In this document: positions 53,858 through 63,080 of the stretch, one piece after another
Layout: each line of letters starts with the position of its first letter
Numbering within the stretch: position 1 is the first letter of the stretch
NCBI RefSeq assembly: GCF_001889005.1
Contig: NZ_CP018153.1
Span: 654,501 to 718,500 of the forward strand
From: Christiangramia salexigens
Lineage (GTDB): Bacteria; Bacteroidota; Bacteroidia; Flavobacteriales; Flavobacteriaceae
Length of the DNA: 64,000 nucleotides
Direction of reading: 5' to 3'
The notes under the pieces: generated by a model
What the model saw: the letters and a program-made list of their open reading frames with translations, nothing else
What the model was told of the DNA's origin: nothing
Databases searched by the model: none
Program-made: the position numbers and the translations under genes

Positions 53858-56248
53858 ATGTATAAGATTAGTTGTATAATTCTGGCTTTCAGTATTTCTA
53901 TTGTTGCCAACGCACAATTCCTTGATAAAAAAGAAAATTTAAAAACTTACGAAGGTTACTTTAACTTTCATTACAATTCTGCCGAAGATGAGATCTATCT
54001 TGAAGTGGATAAGCTCGATTCGGAATTCCTCTATACCCATTTTCTTACCACCGGAGTAGGGTCTAATGATATTGGCCTGGATCGCGGGCAGTTAGGCGGA
54101 ACTAAAGTGGTGAAGTTTAAAAAGGCCGGGAATAAACTATTATTAATGCAGCCTAATCAGGATTACCGGGCAATAACAGAGAATTCTGCCGAAAAACAAA
54201 GCGTAGCTGAAGCATTTGCAAGTTCCGTAATTTTCGGGTTCGAGATCAAAGAACAGAAAGAAGGTAAATATATCATAGATCTTACTCCTTTCTTGTTGCA
54301 GGATAGTCATGGAGTTGCCGATAGATTGAAAAAAGGAAAGTTTGGTTCCTATAAGCTGGATAAATCTAAAAGTGCTCTGGCACTGGAAAGAACGAAAGCT
54401 TTTCCAGAGAATGTTGAATTTGAAGCCTTACTTACTTTTGAAGGAGATGCGCAGGGTAGAACAGTTAATAGCGTAGTTCCAGATTCTAAGAATATAAGCT
54501 TGACCCAACACCATTCATTTGTTAAGCTTCCCGATGATAAATACGAAAAAAGAATATTTGATCCCCGTAGCGGAGCCATTTTCATTTCATATATGGATTA
54601 TGCTTCTCCGGTCTATGAACCAATTAAAAAACGTTATGCGATAAGACATAGACTAAAGAAAAAAGATCCTAATGCAGAAGTTAGCGAACCGGTTGAACCC
54701 ATTATCTATTATCTTGATCCGGGAACTCCAGAACCCGTTAGATCTGCTTTACTGGAAGGAGCAAGCTGGTGGAATGAGGCTTATGAGGAGATAGGTTACA
54801 AGGATGCGTTTCAAGTCAAGATCTTACCCGAAGACGTCGATCCACTGGATGTAAGATACAATGTGATTCAATGGGTTCACAGGTCTACACGAGGATGGAG
54901 CTATGGTGCAAGTGTTGTTGATCCCCGAACCGGTGAGATCATTAAAGGACATGTAAGCCTTGGAAGTTTAAGAATAAGACAGGATTTCCTGATCGCTCAG
55001 GCTATGCTAAAGGATCCTTTCAGGTCTAATGATACAGACCACGACCAGATGATGGAGCTGGCCTTAGCGAGAATAAGACAATTATCTGCGCATGAGGTTG
55101 GACATACTCTTGGATTTACACATAATTTTGCTGCAAGTACTAATCAGCGGGCATCGGTTATGGATTATCCTCATCCTCAGTTTGAATTTAATAATGGTGA
55201 AATAGGTATTGCAAATGCATATGATACCGGAATTGGAGAATGGGATAAAGTCACCGTGAAATATAGTTACAGTGATGTGCCTGAGAATATGAGTGAAAGA
55301 GAATATCTGAATTCGGTCTTAGATAAAGCACGTCTGGAAGGACTTAGGTTTATTTCAGATTCTGATGCCAGACCTGCAGGAGGTGCTCATGCTTATGCTC
55401 ATTTATGGGACAATGGTAAGGATGCAGCAACCGAATTGGATCGTGTATTGAAGATCAGGAAAAAGGCGATAGAAAACTTTTCTAAGGATAATATAAGGAC
55501 TAATGAGCCTTATTCTGTTTTAGAAGATGTGTTCGTTCCGTTATACTTCTTTCACAGATATCAAACGGAAGCTGCCATAAAATTAATAGGAGGCCTTGAT
55601 TATAATTATGCGGTAAAAGGGGATCAGAATCAGATTGTGAATCATGTTCCGGGAGACCTTCAAAAGAAAGCCTTAGATAAGATATTAAGAACCCTGAATG
55701 CTGAGGAAATGGCTATACCGGCTAATAAATTGGAATTATTTCCTCCAAGAGCTTATGGTTTTTCAAGAGACCGGGAATCTTTTAAAAGCAATACGAATGT
55801 AGCTTTTGATGCTTTAGGAGCTCCGGCAACGGCAGGAGAATTAACCATGGCGTTATTGCTTGATCCGGCCAGAGCCGAGCGACTAGTCCAGCAAAATGCG
55901 CTAAATATGAACTTGCCAGGATTAGATATGGTGTTAGAAAGATTGATCCAACAAACGATAAAGAATGAACAGAAGGATGATTATCTGAGATCTGTTCAAA
56001 GTACCATAAATTTTGTAGTGTTTGAACACTTACTGAATCTGGCGATAAATGAAAAATCTACACCCTTGGTTAGATCTGTTGCAAATAGAAAAATTGATGA
56101 ACTTGCTGGTTGGTTAAGAACTAAGAAGGATGCTTTTTCAACCGAAATGTATAGAAAAATTAAGAGATTCAGAGATAAACCTGAAGAATTTAAAATACGA
56201 ACCAATGTGCCTAAGATCCCCGATGGATCTCCTATAGGTACTTATTAA
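53858..56248 (+). CDS. Secreted zinc-dependent metalloprotease (DUF5117 type)
   Basis: A 796-residue exported protein with a signal peptide (ending IVANAQ). The N-terminal DUF5117-type region (~30-330) is followed by a zincin domain with HEVGHTLGFTHN (~residues 412-423), the HExxHxxxxxH zinc motif in which the third ligand is also His. A met-turn-like VMDYP follows ~20 residues later. A C-terminal helical domain closes the protein. Such proteases are common in Bacteroidetes; the substrate is unknown. A threonine aldolase gene starts 21 nt downstream. Confidence 0.9.
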   Translation: MYKISCIILAFSISIVANAQFLDKKENLKTYEGYFNFHYNSAEDEIYLEVDKLDSEFLYTHFLTTGVGSNDIGLDRGQLGGTKVVKFKKAGNKLLLMQPNQDYRAITENSAEKQSVAEAFASSVIFGFEIKEQKEGKYIIDLTPFLLQDSHGVADRLKKGKFGSYKLDKSKSALALERTKAFPENVEFEALLTFEGDAQGRTVNSVVPDSKNISLTQHHSFVKLPDDKYEKRIFDPRSGAIFISYMDYASPVYEPIKKRYAIRHRLKKKDPNAEVSEPVEPIIYYLDPGTPEPVRSALLEGASWWNEAYEEIGYKDAFQVKILPEDVDPLDVRYNVIQWVHRSTRGWSYGASVVDPRTGEIIKGHVSLGSLRIRQDFLIAQAMLKDPFRSNDTDHDQMMELALARIRQLSAHEVGHTLGFTHNFAASTNQRASVMDYPHPQFEFNNGEIGIANAYDTGIGEWDKVTVKYSYSDVPENMSEREYLNSVLDKARLEGLRFISDSDARPAGGAHAYAHLWDNGKDAATELDRVLKIRKKAIENFSKDNIRTNEPYSVLEDVFVPLYFFHRYQTEAAIKLIGGLDYNYAVKGDQNQIVNHVPGDLQKKALDKILRTLNAEEMAIPANKLELFPPRAYGFSRDRESFKSNTNVAFDALGAPATAGELTMALLLDPARAERLVQQNALNMNLPGLDMVLERLIQQTIKNEQKDDYLRSVQSTINFVVFEHLLNLAINEKSTPLVRSVANRKIDELAGWLRTKKDAFSTEMYRKIKRFRDKPEEFKIRTNVPKIPDGSPIGTY

Positions 56249-56269
56249 AAGGAATAAAGAGTTAAGTTT

Positions 56270-57298
56270 ATGAAAGAAATCGATTTAAGAAGTGATACTG
56301 TTACAAGGCCTACAAAAGAAATGCTGCAGGCAATTATGACAGCGAATGTAGGAGATGACGTATATAAAGAGGATCCTACTGTAAACGAACTGGAAAAGAA
56401 ACTTGCAGCGATGTTCGGAAAGGATGAGGCATTGTTCTTCCCTACCGGCAGTATGGCAAATCAGGCGGCAATAAAACTTCATACACAACCGGGAGAACAA
56501 CTTATCTGTGATAAATGGGCTCATGTCTATAATTATGAAGGTGGAGGTGTTAGCTTTAACAGCGGAGTTTCCTGTAAGCTTGTAGATGGGGATCGCGGTA
56601 TGATCACGGCCTCTCAGGTTGAAGAAAGTATCAATCCTCCTGATTTTTACCATAGTCCGCTTACAACGCTGGTGTGCCTTGAAAACACGACTAATAAAGG
56701 AGGCGGTGCTTGTTATGACCTTGAAGATATTAAGGAGATTAGAAAGGTTTGTAATAAACACGGATTGGGCTTACACCTTGATGGTGCACGTCTCTTTAAT
56801 GCTATTGTAAAGAATGGGGAAGATCCTAAAGATTACGGGAAGCTTTTTGACACCATTTCGGTTTGCCTGTCTAAAGGTTTGGGTACGCCAATGGGTTCTG
56901 TGCTGATAGGTGATAAAAAATTAATGAAGAATGCAATTCGCGTGCGTAAGGTATTAGGTGGTGGAATGCGTCAGATAGGATTTATGGCGGCAGCCGGTAT
57001 ATATGCTCTGGATAATCATTTAGACCGCTTGGCAAAAGACCATGAGCGGGCATCTGAAATTGCAGATGTTCTGGAAGATCAATCTTATGTTGCTAATGTA
57101 GAACCTGTAGAAACTAATATTGTTATTTTCTATCTGAAAAACCCAAAACATGAAACTAATTTTATGGATCAGCTTGCAGTAAGTAATATACGAATTAGTA
57201 ATATGGGACAGGGTAAGCTAAGGATCGTTACCCATCTGGATTATACTGAAGAAATGCACAAACATTTTATTGAAACCCTGAACGGAATAGAGCTTTAA
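56270..57298 (+). CDS. ltaE: Threonine aldolase family PLP enzyme (GntG-like)
   Basis: A 342-residue fold-type I PLP enzyme that cleaves L-threonine or allo-threonine to glycine and acetaldehyde. Strings typical of low-specificity threonine aldolase are visible: MKEIDLRSDTVTRPTKEM at the start, PTGSMANQAA, GLHLDGARLFNA (PLP Asp) and CLSKGLGTP with the Schiff-base Lys (~200). The length is normal. It lies 21 nt after the metalloprotease and may share its transcript. Confidence 0.93.
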   Translation: MKEIDLRSDTVTRPTKEMLQAIMTANVGDDVYKEDPTVNELEKKLAAMFGKDEALFFPTGSMANQAAIKLHTQPGEQLICDKWAHVYNYEGGGVSFNSGVSCKLVDGDRGMITASQVEESINPPDFYHSPLTTLVCLENTTNKGGGACYDLEDIKEIRKVCNKHGLGLHLDGARLFNAIVKNGEDPKDYGKLFDTISVCLSKGLGTPMGSVLIGDKKLMKNAIRVRKVLGGGMRQIGFMAAAGIYALDNHLDRLAKDHERASEIADVLEDQSYVANVEPVETNIVIFYLKNPKHETNFMDQLAVSNIRISNMGQGKLRIVTHLDYTEEMHKHFIETLNGIEL

Positions 57299-57381
57299 GT
57301 TTTAATAATCTTAACTAAAGCTTTGCAGGTCTTTAATACGATCTCTGTATGGATTCTCTTATTTTCCTGAAAAATTGAACT

Positions 57382-57897
57382 ATGAGAAATCTTATACCAG
57401 GAAAAGAAGTTCCTGATCTTAAAGTAAAAACGACAAAAGGGATTGAATATGATCTGAAAAACGATAGTCCGGAAAATTTTACGATGCTAATTTTCTATCG
57501 TGGGTTACATTGCCCGGTGTGCAAGAAATACCTGGAGGAGTTGAATACTAAGGTAGATGAATTCAGGGAAAAGGGAGTTAATGTAGTCTGCATAAGTTCT
57601 AATTCCAAAGAATTAGCTGAAAAGACAATCCAAAATTGGGATGTAGATAATCTGGATATCGGATACGGTCTGGGTATAGAACATGGACGAAAATGGGATC
57701 TTTATATTTCTGAAGCGATAAAGGAAGAAGAACCAGACGCATTTCTTGAACCGGCACTATTCCTTATAAGACCGGATCATACTTTGTACTCAGCGAGTAT
57801 TCAATCCATGCCCTTTGCCCGGCCAAAATTTGATGAACTTCTTAAATCTATAGGATTTGTATTGAAAGAAGATTATCCCGCCAGAGGAGGGAAGTAG
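57382..57897 (+). CDS. Peroxiredoxin-like (AhpC/TSA) family protein
   Basis: A 171-residue thioredoxin-fold peroxiredoxin homolog. The peroxidatic region reads LIFYRGLHCPVCKKYLEEL, a CxxC arrangement seen in the peroxiredoxin-like subgroup, rather than the usual PxxxTxxC. It probably reduces peroxides or disulfides in the cytoplasm, as there is no signal peptide. It ends 24 nt before the hairpin at 57922-57953. Confidence 0.87.
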   Translation: MRNLIPGKEVPDLKVKTTKGIEYDLKNDSPENFTMLIFYRGLHCPVCKKYLEELNTKVDEFREKGVNVVCISSNSKELAEKTIQNWDVDNLDIGYGLGIEHGRKWDLYISEAIKEEEPDAFLEPALFLIRPDHTLYSASIQSMPFARPKFDELLKSIGFVLKEDYPARGGK

Positions 57898-57921
57898 ATT
57901 GATTCAAAATAAAATTATATA

Positions 57922-57953
57922 AAAAAGGCCCGGAAGTTCATCCGGGCCTTTTT
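57922..57953. terminator. Bidirectional terminator
   Basis: AAAAAGGCCCGGA pairs with TCCGGGCCTTTTT across a 6-nt loop, between the peroxiredoxin and convergent ybaB. Confidence 0.88.
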
Positions 57954-57971
57954 CATGATCTATAATTCCTT

Positions 57972-58295
57972 CTACTTGAACATGTCCATTCCGGGAATAT
58001 CCGGCATACCATCTTTAGCGGCTGCACCAACTTCAGCTTCATTGATCTTGGTTGCTTTATCGATAGCTTTATTTAAAGCAAGAACCAGATAATCTTCTAA
58101 TTGCTCTTTATCTTCCATCAATTGGTCATCTACAGAAATATTCTTGATCTCTCTGTTACCTGTGATAGTAACCTTTAGAAGACCGTCATTGGATTGCTCG
58201 TCTATTAATACAGTATTCAATCTTTTTTTTGTGGCTTCAACTTTTTCCTGGGCTTCCTTAAGCTTACCCATCATGCCCATCATATCTCCAAACAT
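57972..58295 (-). CDS. ybaB: YbaB/EbfC family nucleoid-associated protein
   Basis: A 107-residue DNA-binding protein. It starts [16 protein letters not shown] with the [10 protein letters not shown] helix, has the conserved [18 protein letters not shown] strands, and a C-terminal helix ending IPGMDMFK. The family forms homodimers that bind DNA broadly. In many bacteria ybaB follows dnaX; here dnaX is elsewhere (23035-24906). Confidence 0.93.
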   Translation of the reverse strand: MFGDMMGMMGKLKEAQEKVEATKKRLNTVLIDEQSNDGLLKVTITGNREIKNISVDDQLMEDKEQLEDYLVLALNKAIDKATKINEAEVGAAAKDGMPDIPGMDMFK

Positions 58296-58393
58296 ATCTT
58301 TAAAATTTAAATTTTTGTGATTTCAAATTTAGTAAATTACCTCGTTAATTTTATCAAAGGTAAAAGACTATTAATAAATCTATCAGGATACAT

Positions 58394-58401
58394 TACCTTT
58401 G
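58394..58401 (+). promoter_or_regulatory. -7 box of the oligopeptidase gene
   Basis: TACCTTTG is a perfect TAnnTTTG. It lies inside the longer reading frame from GTG 58317 and 24 nt before the TTG at 58425, supporting the TTG start. No convincing -33 element was found. Confidence 0.5.
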
Positions 58402-58424
58402 GCACCGCAAAAAATAAATTCAAT

Positions 58425-60485
58425 TTGAAAAAAGATATTAAAGCCCCGATTGCTAAAAAGAAAAGCCAGAAACTCGTGAAGCATGGAGACGAGCGTATAG
58501 ATAATTATTTCTGGATGAACGACAGGGAGAACGAGGATGTAATCGCTTATTTAGAATCTGAAAATGAGTATAATGCTCAAATGACGGCTCATACCAAGCC
58601 TCTGCAGGAGAAGTTGTTTGAGGAAATGAAATCCAGGATCAAAGAGGATGATGAGTCCGTTCCTTATAAGTTGAACGGATACTGGTATATCACCCGTTTC
58701 GAAAAGGGATATGATTATCCTGTATACTCGCGTAAAAAAGAAAGCCTTGAAGCCGAAGAGGAGGTTTTGTTCAATGTGAACGAAATGGCTCAAGGATATG
58801 ATTATTACAGCCTTGGTGGATTGAATGTGACACCAGATAACAAACTTGTAGCATTTGGTACAGATACGGTAAGCCGAAGAAAGTACACCATTAGAATTAA
58901 GAACCTGGAGACAGGTGAGATCCTAAAGGAGGAGATTAAGAATACTACCGGTGGATCTACCTGGGCTAACGATAACAAAACTCTGTACTATACCAAAAAA
59001 GACCCCCAAACCTTAAGGTCTTACAGGATCTTTAAACATATTTTGGGCACAGATCCAAAGGATGATCAATTGGTGTATGAGGAAGAAGATGAGACCTTTA
59101 ATACCTATGTTTATAAATCTAAATCCAGACAATACATTATTATAGGTTCTCATAGTACACTAACCACGGAATACAGAATTCTGGATGCAGATACACCTGA
59201 AAAGGAGTTCAGGATCTTTCAGCCCCGTGAACGCGGAATGGAATATAGCATTTCCCATTATAATGGTTATTTCTTTATCCTGACTAATAAGGATGACGCT
59301 ACCAACTTCAAATTAATGAGGACTCCGGTAGACCAAACAGGGATGGATAACTGGACAGATGTTATCCCACACCGTAAGGATTACCTTCTGGAGGATATAG
59401 ATATTTTTAAAGATTATCTGGTTGTTAGTGAAAGGAATAATGGTTTAAATAAAATTCGAATCATAAGGTGGGATGAGCAGGCCGATTTCTATATTCCTTT
59501 TGATAATGAGACCTACACAGCTTTTACCGGTATTAATCCGGATTTTGAAACCGATATGCTGAGGTATACTTATAATAGTATGACCACGCCTACATCGGTT
59601 ATCGAATTTAACATGCGAACCAGAGAGAAAAAGGTTCTAAAGGAGCAGGAGGTTTTGGGAGGTAAGTTTGATAAAGAGAACTATACTTCAGAAAGACTTT
59701 GGGCTACGGCTAAAGATGGTACGTTGATCCCTGTATCACTCGTATATAGAAAAGGACTTAAAAAAGATAGAAATAATCCATTGTTACAGTACGCTTATGG
59801 TTCATATGGCTCTACCATAGATCCTTATTTTTCTACCGTAAGATTAAGTCTTTTGGATAGAGGATTTATATATGCTATTGCCCATATTAGAGGAGGGGAA
59901 TATCTTGGAAGGGAATGGTATGAAAATGGAAAGCTATTTACCAAGAAAAATACCTTCACAGATTTTATTGATGTTTCAGAATTTCTGATCCAGCAAAATT
60001 ATACTTCCTCAGAACATTTATATGCCATGGGAGGTTCTGCCGGCGGACTTTTAATGGGCGCTGTTGTAAATATTACCCCTAAGCTTTATAAAGGAGTGAT
60101 CGCAGCGGTACCATTCGTAGACGTTATAACTACTATGCTGGATGATAGTATTCCCTTAACAACCGGAGAATATGATGAATGGGGGAATCCTAATGAAAAA
60201 GCGTATTACGATTATATGAAATCCTATTCGCCATATGATAATGTTAAAGCACAGGAATATCCAAACATGCTGGTTACAACCGGACTCCATGATTCGCAAG
60301 TGCAATACTGGGAACCGGCCAAGTGGGTAGCCAAGCTCAGGGAATTAAAAACTGACAACAATTTATTGTTACTTCATACCAATATGGATACAGGTCATGG
60401 TGGGGCTTCTGGTAGGTTTGAGGCCCTTAAGGAAGTAGCTGAGGAATATGCATTCCTTTTGGATTTGGAAGGAATCACAGAATAA
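58425..60485 (+). CDS. ptrB: S9 family oligopeptidase B
   Basis: A prolyl-oligopeptidase-fold serine peptidase that cleaves short peptides after basic residues. From the TTG at 58425 it has 686 residues, the same as E. coli PtrB; the frame open from GTG 58317 adds 36 hydrophobic residues and spans a -7 box. The N-terminal propeller domain starts at LVKHGDERIDNYFWMND; the C-terminal hydrolase has the nucleophile in GGSAGGLLMG, the Asp in LHDSQVQYW and the His in TGHGGASGR. There is no signal peptide from this start, so it is cytosolic. Confidence 0.9.
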   Translation: MKKDIKAPIAKKKSQKLVKHGDERIDNYFWMNDRENEDVIAYLESENEYNAQMTAHTKPLQEKLFEEMKSRIKEDDESVPYKLNGYWYITRFEKGYDYPVYSRKKESLEAEEEVLFNVNEMAQGYDYYSLGGLNVTPDNKLVAFGTDTVSRRKYTIRIKNLETGEILKEEIKNTTGGSTWANDNKTLYYTKKDPQTLRSYRIFKHILGTDPKDDQLVYEEEDETFNTYVYKSKSRQYIIIGSHSTLTTEYRILDADTPEKEFRIFQPRERGMEYSISHYNGYFFILTNKDDATNFKLMRTPVDQTGMDNWTDVIPHRKDYLLEDIDIFKDYLVVSERNNGLNKIRIIRWDEQADFYIPFDNETYTAFTGINPDFETDMLRYTYNSMTTPTSVIEFNMRTREKKVLKEQEVLGGKFDKENYTSERLWATAKDGTLIPVSLVYRKGLKKDRNNPLLQYAYGSYGSTIDPYFSTVRLSLLDRGFIYAIAHIRGGEYLGREWYENGKLFTKKNTFTDFIDVSEFLIQQNYTSSEHLYAMGGSAGGLLMGAVVNITPKLYKGVIAAVPFVDVITTMLDDSIPLTTGEYDEWGNPNEKAYYDYMKSYSPYDNVKAQEYPNMLVTTGLHDSQVQYWEPAKWVAKLRELKTDNNLLLLHTNMDTGHGGASGRFEALKEVAEEYAFLLDLEGITE

Positions 60486-60500
60486 TTAAAAAATTTGCCT

Positions 60501-60508
60501 TAAATTTG
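60501..60508 (+). promoter_or_regulatory. -7 box of the cysteine-synthase-like gene
   Basis: TAAATTTG is a perfect TAnnTTTG, about 55 nt before the ATG at 60563. Confidence 0.5.
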
Positions 60509-60562
60509 GGCGTTTTCGGAGTTATTAAGCTTCGAGACATTTTGTAAAAAGAACTTCGTTTT

Positions 60563-61603
60563 ATGAAAGAAGACTTGCAGGTATATGATAACGTATTGCA
60601 ATTAATTGGTAATACACCGTTAATTCACCTAAACAAGATCACAAACGGTTTTAAAGGTAACTTTTTTGCCAAAGTGGAAGCATTTAATCCTGGTCACTCT
60701 ACTAAAGACAGGATCGCTCTTTATATTATTGAAGAAGCAGAAAGAAAGGGAATTCTTAAACCCGGAGATACAATTATAGAAACTACTTCCGGTAATACCG
60801 GCTTTAGTATAGCTATGGTTAGTATCATTAAGGGTTATGAATGTATTCTTGCTGTAAGTTCAAAATCTTCCAAGGATAAGATAGATATGCTCAAGACAAT
60901 GGGAGCTAAGGTATATGTTTGCCCGGCTAATGTACCGGCAGACGATCCTCGTTCATATTATCAGGTAGCCAGGAGACTTCATCAGGAAATAAAAGGATCT
61001 GTGTATATCAATCAGTACTTCAATGAATTAAATATGGATGCCCATTTTAATTCTACGGGACCTGAAATATGGAAGCAAACTGAAGGTAAAATCACACATT
61101 TGGTTGCTTGCAGTGGAACTGGAGGAACAATTTCCGGAACTGCCAGATTTTTGAAAGAGAAAAACCCGGATATCAAGATCATTGGTATTGATGCCTTTGG
61201 TTCAGTACTTAAAAAGTACCACGAAACCAGGGAATTTGATGAGGAGGAGATTTATCCATATAGAATTGAAGGTCTTGGGAAGAATCTTATTCCTACCGCT
61301 ACAGATTTTGATATGATAGACAAATTCATCAAAGTAACAGATGAAGATGCCGCACATACAGGACGGGAGTTAGCCAGAACAGAAGGATTGTTCGTAGGTT
61401 ATACCAGTGGTGCTGCTATGCAGGGTGTAAAGCAGCTGCAAGCAGAAGGCGAATTTGATAAAAACTCTGAAGTAGTGATCGTATTTCCAGATCATGGATC
61501 CCGGTACATGAGTAAGATCTATAGTGATGACTGGATGAACGAGCAGGGATTTTTTGATACTCAGCATGAGTCCACCTCTCAGCCAATTGAGGTGATTAAA
61601 TAA
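60563..61603 (+). CDS. Cysteine synthase/cysteate synthase-like PLP enzyme
   Basis: A 346-residue fold-type II PLP enzyme of the CysK/CysM/CBS family. The Schiff-base Lys is in [12 protein letters not shown] (Lys48) and the phosphate-binding and substrate loop reads [12 protein letters not shown] (~72-83); [10 protein letters not shown] follows later. The family makes cysteine from O-acetyl- or O-phosphoserine, or joins cysteine or sulfite to serine derivatives. The gene is separated by a terminator and promoter from an alpha-oxoamine synthase; in sulfonolipid-making Bacteroidetes a cysteate synthase of this fold supplies that enzyme. Plain cysteine synthesis is equally possible. There is no transsulfuration partner nearby. 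Confidence 0.88.
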   Translation: MKEDLQVYDNVLQLIGNTPLIHLNKITNGFKGNFFAKVEAFNPGHSTKDRIALYIIEEAERKGILKPGDTIIETTSGNTGFSIAMVSIIKGYECILAVSSKSSKDKIDMLKTMGAKVYVCPANVPADDPRSYYQVARRLHQEIKGSVYINQYFNELNMDAHFNSTGPEIWKQTEGKITHLVACSGTGGTISGTARFLKEKNPDIKIIGIDAFGSVLKKYHETREFDEEEIYPYRIEGLGKNLIPTATDFDMIDKFIKVTDEDAAHTGRELARTEGLFVGYTSGAAMQGVKQLQAEGEFDKNSEVVIVFPDHGSRYMSKIYSDDWMNEQGFFDTQHESTSQPIEVIK

Positions 61604-61621
61604 AAAATATTAACATTTATT

Positions 61622-61658
61622 AACAAAAGCATTCTATTTTTTGTGGGATGCTTTTGTT
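61622..61658 (+). terminator. Intrinsic terminator
   Basis: AACAAAAGCAT pairs with ATGCTTTTGTT, followed by TTTAT, directly after the cysteine-synthase-like gene. It ends that transcript before the next promoter. Confidence 0.8.
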
Positions 61659-61686
61659 TTTATTAGATTTCAAGGTTAAAATTTAC

Positions 61687-61719
61687 TTTGTAGAATTGAG
61701 CCAAATTTCAGTATTTTTG
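61687..61719 (+). promoter_or_regulatory. Promoter of the alpha-oxoamine synthase
   Basis: TTTG (61687-61690), a 21-nt spacer, then TATTTTTG (61712-61719). Both elements match the Bacteroidetes consensus, 22 nt before the ATG at 61742. Confidence 0.75.
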
Positions 61720-61741
61720 CGGCTCGTCTAAAAATTGACTG

Positions 61742-63004
61742 ATGAAGGATTTATTTGAAAAAATATATAAAGACAAAGGGCCTCTGGGAAAATGGGCCGA
61801 ACAGGCTGAAGGCTATTTTGTTTTTCCTAAGCTTGAAGGACCAATTTCTAACCGAATGAAATTCCGCGGAAAAGAAGTGATCACCTGGAGTATAAATGAT
61901 TACCTAGGTCTTGCTAATCATCCGGAAGTTCGTAAAGTTGATGCTGAAGCAGCTGCCGAATATGGTTCTGCTTACCCAATGGGAGCCCGAATGATGAGTG
62001 GACACACAGACCTTCATGAAAGACTTCAGGATGAGCTTGCATCTTTTGTTCATAAACAAGCTGCTTATCTTTTAAATTTTGGCTATCAGGGGATGGTTTC
62101 TACTATAGATGCCCTTGTTTCTAAACAAGACGTTATCGTTTATGATGTAGACGCTCACGCATGTATTATTGATGGTGTTCGTTTACATTTAGGTCAGAGA
62201 TTTACCTATAAGCATAATGATATGGAGAGTATCGAAAAGAACCTCCAGCGTGCTACTAAAATTGCCGAACAAACCGGAGGAGGAATCCTTCTTATTTCTG
62301 AAGGAGTATTCGGAATGCGTGGTGAGCAAGGTAAATTAAAAGAGATCGTTGAGCTTAAGAAGAAATATAATTTCCGTCTTTTTGTTGATGACGCTCACGG
62401 ATTTGGAACTCTTGGGAAAACAGGAGCCGGAGCAGGTGAGGAGCAAGGTGTTCAGGATGAAATTGATGTCTATTTTGCAACTTTTGCAAAGTCATTGGCC
62501 AGTACCGGAGCATTTATAGCTGCCGATAAAGAAATAATCGACTACTTAAAATATAACCTTCGCTCGCAAATGTTTGCCAAGTCATTGCAAATGCAATTAG
62601 TTGCAGGTGCTTTGAAGAGACTTGAAATGTTGCGTAGTATGCCAGAGCTTAAAGAAAAGCTATGGGAAAATGTGAATGCACTACAGAATGGATTGAAGGA
62701 GCGTGGTTTTGATATAGGTACAACCCAGAGCTGTGTTACTCCTGTCTACTTAAAAGGAAGTATTCCAGAGGCTATGGCACTTGTAAAAGATCTACGTGAA
62801 AATTACGGCGTATTCTGTTCTATTGTGGTTTATCCAGTAATTCCGAAAGGATTAATCCTTCTTAGATTGATTCCTACGGCTACTCATACCTTAGAAGATG
62901 TTGAAATAACTCTTGAGGCATTCTCTGGTATTAGAGAAAGGCTTGAGAATGGTACTTATAAAAGATTATCTGCAGCAGTAACAGCTGCTATGGGAGAGAA
63001 CTAA
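61742..63004 (+). CDS. Alpha-oxoamine synthase (serine palmitoyltransferase / cysteate acyltransferase-like)
   Basis: A 420-residue fold-type I PLP enzyme that condenses an amino acid with an acyl thioester and releases CO2. The PLP Asp/His region reads LFVDDAHGFGTLG and the Schiff-base Lys lies in ATFAKSLASTGAF (~residue 250). Its N-terminal region (PKLEGPISNRMKFRGKEVITW, SINDYLGLANHPEV) and length are like the flavobacterial SPT-type proteins, including the Flavobacterium johnsoniae enzyme known to make capnine, the sulfonolipid base needed for efficient gliding. Which substrate (cysteate or serine) it uses cannot be told from sequence. Own promoter at 61687-61719 and terminator at 63027-63054. 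Confidence 0.88.
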   Translation: MKDLFEKIYKDKGPLGKWAEQAEGYFVFPKLEGPISNRMKFRGKEVITWSINDYLGLANHPEVRKVDAEAAAEYGSAYPMGARMMSGHTDLHERLQDELASFVHKQAAYLLNFGYQGMVSTIDALVSKQDVIVYDVDAHACIIDGVRLHLGQRFTYKHNDMESIEKNLQRATKIAEQTGGGILLISEGVFGMRGEQGKLKEIVELKKKYNFRLFVDDAHGFGTLGKTGAGAGEEQGVQDEIDVYFATFAKSLASTGAFIAADKEIIDYLKYNLRSQMFAKSLQMQLVAGALKRLEMLRSMPELKEKLWENVNALQNGLKERGFDIGTTQSCVTPVYLKGSIPEAMALVKDLRENYGVFCSIVVYPVIPKGLILLRLIPTATHTLEDVEITLEAFSGIRERLENGTYKRLSAAVTAAMGEN

Positions 63005-63026
63005 TATACAGTACACACTGATAATT

Positions 63027-63054
63027 AAAAAGGCCGGTATTTACCGGCCTTTTT
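63027..63054. terminator. Bidirectional terminator
   Basis: AAAAAGGCCGGTA pairs with TACCGGCCTTTTT, between the oxoamine synthase and the convergent outer-membrane transporter gene. Confidence 0.88.
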
Positions 63055-63080
63055 TTAGTTCCTTATATGGCGTATTTAAA

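Noticed and set aside
56285..56761. 158-codon minus-strand ORF opposite the threonine aldolase gene
   Set aside because: It is fully antisense to a well-supported PLP enzyme and has Cys/His/Ile-rich antisense composition with no recognisable domain.
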